Shown here one piece after another: positions 58,909-64,000 of a DNA stretch of 64,000 bases. Source of the stretch: Ruminococcus sp. (GTDB lineage: Bacteria > Bacillota > Clostridia > Oscillospirales > Ruminococcaceae); the NCBI RefSeq assembly GCF_017549005.1, contig NZ_JAFYYT010000002.1, forward strand, positions 1-64,000. The letters run 5' to 3'. Each line of letters begins with the position of its first letter. The first letter of the stretch is position 1. Below the pieces are notes generated by a model. That model made no database searches and was not told the origin of the DNA. It worked only from the letters and a program-made list of their open reading frames with translations. The position numbers were made by a program, and so were the translations under genes.

Positions 58909-59274
58909 ATGAGCAGTCAGCTTGCAAACGAGCTTTTTGAATACGGCAGGACTCTGTGTCAGATGGAAAGATACTCCGAAGCAAAGGAGCAGCTGCTGCT
59001 TTCTGAGGAGCTTGAACATCTTCAGTACACGTACTACTGGCTTTACCGCGCCTGCAAGGGACTCGGGCAGGAGGATGAGGCTTTGAAATATATGACTCTC
59101 TGCTACAATGAAAACGATATGGACAAACGGTGTTCCATGACCTATGCCGAAGAGCTCGCACAGCACGGAAAGCGCAGAGAGGCTTTGAAGGTGCTGAAAA
59201 AGCTCATGGATATCCACGGCTATGACGAGTATGCAGACGAGCTTATGGACGATATAAAGGAGAAAAGGATATGA
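58909..59274 (+). CDS. Small TPR-like helical protein
   Basis: A 121-residue soluble protein with helix pairs resembling tetratricopeptide repeats (LFEYGRTLCQMERYSEAKEQ, then YYWLYRACKGLGQEDEALKY, then AEELAQHGKRREALKVLKK). Such repeats mediate protein contacts; the partner is unknown. The ATG at 58909 is 7 bp after nspC. The end overlaps the next gene by 4 bp. Confidence 0.75.
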   Translation: MSSQLANELFEYGRTLCQMERYSEAKEQLLLSEELEHLQYTYYWLYRACKGLGQEDEALKYMTLCYNENDMDKRCSMTYAEELAQHGKRREALKVLKKLMDIHGYDEYADELMDDIKEKRI

Positions 59275-59858
59275 CAAACATATACTTTGTCCGTCATGCA
59301 CAGCCCGATTACAGCTGTACAAACGCGGAGCTCAGGCCTCTTACTGAGGAGGGGCAGAGGGATACTCTCAGGGTAGTTGAAGCCATGAGGGATATACACC
59401 TTGATTTCGCTGTTTCAAGCCCTTACAAGCGCAGCTATGATACAATAAAGCAGACCGCCGACGAGCATGGGCTGACAATAGCCATAGACGAGCGGCTCCA
59501 TGAGCGTATCAGCGGAGCGAACAGCAATAATCCCGAGATGTTCCGCAGACGCTGGGCAGACCTTGATTTCTGCGAGAGCGACGGCGAGTGCCTGCGCTCG
59601 GTAATGGACAGGAATATTGCGGCTCTTGGTGATATCCTCGATACACACAGGGACGAGAGCGTAATGGTGGGAACTCACGGAACGGCTCTCAGTACCATAC
59701 TCCACTACTATGACAACAGCTTCGGAGCTGACGATTTCATGCGTATCATCGACTTCATGCCCTATATCATAAGGCTTGGCTTTGAAGGCAGGGAACTCGT
59801 TGAGAAAGAGGAGATACTTATAGTAAAGAAAGAGTTCAAGGGCGGAAATAATCATTAA
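59271..59858 (+). CDS. Histidine phosphatase family protein
   Basis: A phosphoglycerate mutase-like enzyme of 195 residues. The catalytic His is in the N-terminal VRHAQPDY (RHG-type motif), the basic pocket in SSPYKRSYDT, the proton donor in ERLHERISG, and the second His in VGTHGTALST. Substrates of this superfamily vary widely. It is the last gene of the polyamine operon, overlaps the TPR-like gene by 4 bp, and is followed by a terminator. Confidence 0.88.
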   Translation: MTNIYFVRHAQPDYSCTNAELRPLTEEGQRDTLRVVEAMRDIHLDFAVSSPYKRSYDTIKQTADEHGLTIAIDERLHERISGANSNNPEMFRRRWADLDFCESDGECLRSVMDRNIAALGDILDTHRDESVMVGTHGTALSTILHYYDNSFGADDFMRIIDFMPYIIRLGFEGRELVEKEEILIVKKEFKGGNNH

Positions 59859-59863
59859 AAAGC

Positions 59864-59890
59864 AAAAGGACAGCGAAAGCTGTCCTTTTT
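59864..59890. terminator. Bidirectional terminator ending the polyamine operon and hpt
   Basis: AAAAGGACAGC and GCTGTCCTTTT form a perfect stem around GAAA with T-tracts in both directions, between the phosphatase gene and hpt. Confidence 0.9.
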
Positions 59891-59901
59891 CAGTGTTCCT
59901 G

Positions 59902-60450
59902 TTATTCAGCAAACTCCGCAATATACGGCAGATTGCGGTAGAATTCGCCATAGTCGAGACCGTAGCCGATAACGAAATAATCTGGGATAGTAAAAAGTGA
60001 GTAGTCCGTTTTCAGCTCTACAACGCGGCGGTCGGGCTTGTCGAGAAGAGTCATTATCCTGAGAGAGAGGGGAGCTCTTACTCCGAGTATCTTCTTTATC
60101 TCATTGAGGGTTCGTCCCGTATCCACGATATCCTCGACGATAACGACATGATAATTGCTGATATCGTGCTTCAGGTCCATAGTTATCTCAACGTGTCCTG
60201 AGGATTCCGTGCCCTCAAAGTAGCTTTTTGCCGCCATAAAGGCTATCTCGCAGGGAACTGTGACTGCGCGGCAGAGGTCAGCCATAAAGACGAAAGCTCC
60301 CTTGAGTATGCTTACAAGGAGAATAGGAGAGCCGTCGTACAGGGAGTCGATATATGCTCCCGCTTTTTTTATTTCTGCGCGTATCTCATCTTCAGAGATG
60401 ACTACGCGCTTTATTTTGCTTTTCCATTCTTCGGTGCTGCTGAATTTCAT
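59902..60450 (-). CDS. hpt: Hypoxanthine phosphoribosyltransferase
   Basis: A purine salvage enzyme of 182 residues. The PRPP-binding motif is VVIVEDIVDTGRTL, preceded by the flexible loop region (YFEGTESSGHVEI) and LLVSILKGAFVFMADL. GGAGG lies just before the ATG. It is monocistronic, with a promoter at 60497-60524. Confidence 0.96.
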   Translation of the reverse strand: MKFSSTEEWKSKIKRVVISEDEIRAEIKKAGAYIDSLYDGSPILLVSILKGAFVFMADLCRAVTVPCEIAFMAAKSYFEGTESSGHVEITMDLKHDISNYHVVIVEDIVDTGRTLNEIKKILGVRAPLSLRIMTLLDKPDRRVVELKTDYSLFTIPDYFVIGYGLDYGEFYRNLPYIAEFAE

Positions 60451-60496
60451 AAAAACTCCTCCAATGCTGATATCTGCGTAAAATAACGATACTTTT

Positions 60497-60524
60497 ATTA
60501 TACCATTCTCCGCCGCAATGTCAA
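60497..60524 (-). promoter_or_regulatory. Promoter of hpt
   Basis: On the minus strand TTGACA (60524-60519) and TATAAT (60502-60497) with a 16-bp spacer. Confidence 0.65.
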
Positions 60525-60675
60525 GTTAAGGTACGTTCATTCAGTGCCGAAATGCGTTCAGGAGTTAAAATAAAGCGGAAAGCTTAAAAAATCGGGAGAA
60601 AATGGAAATATATCCAAAGAGAGGAAAACACCGTTGTATAATCTGCCAAATTAAAAAGCTCTTACCAAATAAATA

Positions 60676-60704
60676 TTTACAACTATAACCAACCATGTTA
60701 TAAT
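60676..60704 (+). promoter_or_regulatory. Promoter of the pectinase gene
   Basis: TTTACA (60676-60681) and TATAAT (60699-60704) with a 17-bp spacer. The leader of about 115 nt has GC-rich inverted segments (CCGC/GCGG, GCCG/CGGC, 60768-60797) but no recognised regulatory class. The region 60525-60675 is AT-rich and shows nothing else. Confidence 0.65.
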
Positions 60705-60826
60705 TATGGTGTATAGGTGTATATTCTGACGTTTCTCTGCGCTGTGAGGAACAGGATATCCGCCGCGGAGGGAAAACGGCTTCGCTTTAGGCAGCGGAGT
60801 TACAAAATGAAAAGGAGTAAAATACA

Positions 60827-63800
60827 ATGGTTAGTAAAACAAAAAAGCTTGCTCTGCAGCTTTTTGCCTTTGCAGCCGCTGTGTTTGTGCTGCTTGCGTA
60901 TATGTCGGTATTCCCGACCATGAAGACATACGCCGCAGGCACAGACCTCTATGTGGGCTATTCGGGCAGAAACAACAACTTCTCGACAGTGCAGGCGGCT
61001 GTCGACAAGGCTGCATCTCTTAATCCGTCATCAGAATCCACAAGAGTAACGATACACATCGCTCCCGGTACATACCGTCAGCAGGTCATCGTTCAGACAC
61101 CCTACATAACATTTGTTAACGACGAGCCCGAAAAGGGCGACGCAGTGCTCACATGGTACTACGGCATAGGCTATAAGTATTACAGCGCGAACTCAAAGGG
61201 CTATTACGACGCAAACCTTGCGGCTTCAAAGAGCAGCAAGAACGTAGCAAACTACCGCTGGGGCGCAACAGTCCAGCTCTGGCCGAAGGCTACCAACTTC
61301 AAGGCGAAGAATATCGTCTTTGAGAATTCATTCAACCGCTATATCACTCAGGAGGAGCTCAACGACGGCGTGGAGCTCACAGGTGATACCTCTGTTACAA
61401 AGATAACTCAGGTGAGAAACAACTGGACAGACGCAAAGTCCAAGGCTGCAACAGAGCGTGCGGCTGCTCTCTCGGTAGATACGGGCTATGCTGAGTTCCT
61501 GGGCTGCAAGTTCCTGTCAAGCCAGGATACTCTTTACACAGGCGGTTCGCCCCAGTACTACAAGAACTGTCTCATCGAGGGACAGACAGACTACATCTTC
61601 GGCGGCAGCAACGCTGTATTCGACAGCTGTGAGCTCCGCTGGAAGGGCTACAGCAGCGGCTCCGTCGGCGGTTACATCACAGCCGCAAGAGAACAGGGAA
61701 GCCCATACACAGGCTATCTCTTCAAGGACTGCAAGGTAACTGCAAGCTCAGACCTTACAGTAAGCGCAGGTTATCTCGGAAGACCCTGGGGTCAGACTGC
61801 AAAGGTGCTCTTCGTGAATACAACTCTCCAGAACGGCAATATGATAACTGCCGCAGGCTGGACATCCATGAGCGGAGTTGAGCCAGAGAGCGTTGACGGC
61901 TTCAAGGAGAACGGCACGAAGCTCTCAAACGGTCAGAGAGTCGACCTTTCACAGCGCAGGGGACATACTGTCTCCGACAGCGACGCTGCGAATATCAACA
62001 TAAAGAACTATATGAACAACTGGACTCCTTCATACCTGAACGGAGACAGCAGCTCAGGCAGCAGCGGCGATAATAACGGTCAGACATCCTCAAACGTTGA
62101 GGGAGCTGTAAAGACCTGCGGCGGCTGGTTCGAGACAGCCTTTGTTGAGTGGGACAGCTCAAAGATAGGCAATAATGTTAAGGTAAGCTATGCCCTTGCA
62201 GGCACATCTGATTATACAGCTGTTGACTCTCAGCTCATACGCGGTTCGAGAGTGGATATCCCCGGACTCAAGGGAAATACGACTTATACTGTAAACATTC
62301 AGGGCTCGAACGGTTCTGCAAGCTGTGACGTAAAGCCTATGGCTTACGACAGGAGCGGTTACGCCCACTGGAACACAACAGAGGCAGTAGGCGCCTATAA
62401 TAACGACGGTACGCTGAAATCAGGCATTACGGTCATCTATGTTACAAACTCCACTAAGGATACTGTAACATGGGGCGGAAAGACAGGCCTTTTCAATATC
62501 TTCAATGCGGGACCGAGCAATGTCTGCTTCAGACTTATCGGCACTATCGACGTTCCCTCGGGAGCAAAGGCAAATAACGGTCAGCAGAATGACGGTTCCA
62601 ATATGCTCTATATGAACGGCGGAAAGAACGTGACCGTTGAGGGTATCGGCTATGACTGCAATCTCAACAAGTGGGGCTTTGATATGAAGCACAGCACAAG
62701 CTGTGAGGTAAGGAACCTCTGGCTCGGACAGTATCCCGACGACGGTATCTCGATGTCGGGCGGCAGTTCTTCAAAGTCATACCACATATGGGTACATAAC
62801 AACACTATCGAAAAGGGCTACAACGCTTACGCAGGCAACGGTATCGTCGATGACGACAAGGCTGACGGCGACGGCTCCCTCGATATCAAGTGGGCTGAGT
62901 ACGTAACAGTTTCCTACAACGTATTCAAGGACGCTCACAAGACCTCTCTCGTAGGCGGCGGAACGAGCCACGAGCAGGACTGGATAACCTACCACCACAA
63001 CTGGTTCAATAATACCGAGTCACGTAACCCCCGTGCAAGAGTGGCACACGTTCACAGCTACAACAACTATTTCTACAACAACAAGCAGTACGGAATAGCT
63101 GCTTCACACAATTCAAAGATATTCTCAGAATGTAATTACTTCGAGAATACAAAGCTCCCTCTTGACGCTGTAAATATGGGAAGCGATCCGTATTCGGGAA
63201 CTATCAAGTCCTACGGCGACAAGTTCGTAAGCTGCGATATGGGCAGCGGACTTGCTTATCAGATAGTAAATTCACGCAGTGACAAGGCTTATGTGAACAA
63301 TCTCAAGGGCGGCGGCGACAGTTATGACAACTTCGACACCGACTCCTCAAAGATCTACGGAAGCTACAGCGTGACCTCAGCAGACGCTGCAAAGGCTGAT
63401 GTAACAGCTTACGCAGGCAGAATGCAGAACAAGGCATACAACGCAGGAACAGTTTCCAGCGGCAGCGGCGATGTTCCGCAGATAATAAACGAGTACATGA
63501 GAAGCACTCTCATTGCACGCCTTGATATCAAGGACGCAAGCTACGGCGCACAGTGGTCTATCGTTGAGAACTACTCCGCAGGCGACAAGGCGTTCGGCGA
63601 CCGCGATCACGTTATCGCTTCTGTTCCGTGGAGTACAAGCGGCAGCGAGCTTATCCGCACAGCCTGCAACTCAAAGAATACCGACTCCGACCTTGCCGTA
63701 CTCACAGCGGCAAAGGATATCACGGTATATGTGGCTCTTGACCAGAGAGTTACCACACCGCCGTCATGGCTCGGCAGTTTCAAGCATATGAGTGAAGTTG

Positions 63801-64000
63801 TGGAGATAAACGACAGCGAGGCTGTAAGACCATTTGAGGTCTATGCAAAGGAAATAAAGGCAGGAGAAGCTCTTACTCTCGGTACAAACGGCATGAGCGG
63901 AGCCTGCATGAACTACATTGCATTCGTAAGGGAAACACCTGCGGTTACGACTACAACAACTACCACTACTACCACCACAACCACTACTACGACGACCACC
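60827..64000 (+). CDS. Secreted pectinase: CE8 pectin methylesterase, FN3-like, PL1 pectate lyase, C-terminal module, Thr linker (partial)
   Basis: The frame stays open for 1058 codons to the window edge. After an N-terminal hydrophobic signal (about 1-36), residues 38-400 form a CE8 methylesterase (GQTDYIFGGSNAVFDSC, GGYITAAREQG, YLGRPWGQTAKVLF). A Ser/Gly linker and an FN3-like domain (about 425-505) follow. Next comes a PL1 lyase (about 508-835), with calcium and catalytic motifs DGSLDIKWAEYVTVSYN, TYHHNWF and SRNPRARVAH. A further module (about 885-1040, TVYVALDQRVTTPPSWL) may bind carbohydrate; I cannot assign it. The sequence ends in a poly-Thr linker, as in the other enzymes, so a dockerin probably follows outside the window. 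De-esterification and cleavage would be coupled in one chain. AAGGAG precedes the ATG. Confidence 0.92.
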   Translation, partial: MVSKTKKLALQLFAFAAAVFVLLAYMSVFPTMKTYAAGTDLYVGYSGRNNNFSTVQAAVDKAASLNPSSESTRVTIHIAPGTYRQQVIVQTPYITFVNDEPEKGDAVLTWYYGIGYKYYSANSKGYYDANLAASKSSKNVANYRWGATVQLWPKATNFKAKNIVFENSFNRYITQEELNDGVELTGDTSVTKITQVRNNWTDAKSKAATERAAALSVDTGYAEFLGCKFLSSQDTLYTGGSPQYYKNCLIEGQTDYIFGGSNAVFDSCELRWKGYSSGSVGGYITAAREQGSPYTGYLFKDCKVTASSDLTVSAGYLGRPWGQTAKVLFVNTTLQNGNMITAAGWTSMSGVEPESVDGFKENGTKLSNGQRVDLSQRRGHTVSDSDAANINIKNYMNNWTPSYLNGDSSSGSSGDNNGQTSSNVEGAVKTCGGWFETAFVEWDSSKIGNNVKVSYALAGTSDYTAVDSQLIRGSRVDIPGLKGNTTYTVNIQGSNGSASCDVKPMAYDRSGYAHWNTTEAVGAYNNDGTLKSGITVIYVTNSTKDTVTWGGKTGLFNIFNAGPSNVCFRLIGTIDVPSGAKANNGQQNDGSNMLYMNGGKNVTVEGIGYDCNLNKWGFDMKHSTSCEVRNLWLGQYPDDGISMSGGSSSKSYHIWVHNNTIEKGYNAYAGNGIVDDDKADGDGSLDIKWAEYVTVSYNVFKDAHKTSLVGGGTSHEQDWITYHHNWFNNTESRNPRARVAHVHSYNNYFYNNKQYGIAASHNSKIFSECNYFENTKLPLDAVNMGSDPYSGTIKSYGDKFVSCDMGSGLAYQIVNSRSDKAYVNNLKGGGDSYDNFDTDSSKIYGSYSVTSADAAKADVTAYAGRMQNKAYNAGTVSSGSGDVPQIINEYMRSTLIARLDIKDASYGAQWSIVENYSAGDKAFGDRDHVIASVPWSTSGSELIRTACNSKNTDSDLAVLTAAKDITVYVALDQRVTTPPSWLGSFKHMSEVVEINDSEAVRPFEVYAKEIKAGEALTLGTNGMSGACMNYIAFVRETPAVTTTTTTTTTTTTTTTTTT

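Noticed and set aside
60710..60826. Riboswitch or small leader peptide before the pectinase gene
   Set aside because: GC-rich inverted segments are short, and the 68-codon frame starting at 60717 has no ribosome binding site and runs into the real start in another frame.
5..64000. tRNA, rRNA or prophage genes
   Set aside because: No cloverleaf-like sequences, rRNA motifs, or phage structural or integrase genes were noticed on reading; a tRNAscan-SE run would settle the tRNA question.

Overview
The window looks like chromosomal DNA of a cellulosome-forming rumen or gut Ruminococcus, closest in style to Ruminococcus flavefaciens. This is an inference from gene content. Four large secreted polysaccharide-degrading enzymes (GH11-GH10 xylanase, CBM35-GH26 mannanase, GH9-CBM3c cellulase, CE8-PL1 pectinase) share signal peptides and long poly-threonine linkers. 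Three of them end in near-identical type I dockerins, and the fourth runs off the right edge inside its Thr linker. The housekeeping genes (mutS2, yqzL-recO, ybeY-era, spore-free Firmicutes gene order, Bce-type transporter, AGGAGG-type ribosome binding sites) also fit a Clostridia/Oscillospirales genome. No cohesin or scaffoldin, tRNA, rRNA, prophage or CRISPR array was seen.

Layout. 1-140: probable outer end of an IS21-like element, abutting a truncated gene. 0.7-4.7 kb: divergent cyclic-di-GMP pair (GGDEF protein, and a 7TM-PAS-GGDEF-EAL protein). 5.1-7.5 kb: bifunctional xylanase. 8.0-11.2 kb: SulP anion transporter and an unknown membrane protein. 11.5-16.4 kb: Bce-like peptide-sensing module (response regulator, kinase, small membrane protein, ABC ATPase, ABC permease) with a recognisable operator. 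16.5-22.1 kb: CobW GTPase, ABC-F protein, sirtuin, YjbQ and endonuclease III, with two inverted copies of a dispersed repeat. 22.4-24.6 kb: mannanase. 24.8-28.7 kb: nucleotide kinase-like protein, two transporters and two zinc-ribbon membrane proteins. 29.1-31.8 kb: glucokinase, mannose-6-phosphate isomerase and GH25 lysozyme. 32.0-33.4 kb: two tandem secreted proteins built only of dockerin-like EF-hand segments. 33.5-36.0 kb: phospholipase C-like protein and GAPDH. 36.2-43.6 kb: degenerate histidine-kinase-like protein, then CYTH-phoH-ybeY-era-yqzL-recO and mutS2. 43.6-48.0 kb: NarL-type two-component pair and the GH9 cellulase. 48.2-49.1 kb: PspA and a small membrane protein. 49.5-59.9 kb: a long polyamine operon led by a structured, terminator-containing leader RNA. 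59.9-60.5 kb: hpt. 60.8 kb to the edge: CE8-PL1 pectinase.

How the parts work together. Secreted enzymes would dismantle xylan, mannan, cellulose and pectin at the cell surface through dockerin-cohesin assembly. Glucokinase and mannose-6-phosphate isomerase would pass hexoses into glycolysis, represented here by GAPDH. The polyamine operon encodes two apparently parallel routes to spermidine: SpeA/SpeB plus SpeD/SpeE, and carboxyspermidine dehydrogenase plus NspC. It is preceded by a strong promoter, a folded leader of about 300 nt with mutually exclusive pairings, and an intrinsic terminator just before speD. I consider this leader the best candidate for an undescribed regulatory system. The second standout is a family of about 290-bp multi-hairpin repeats with shared terminal inverted repeats and compensatory base changes between copies.
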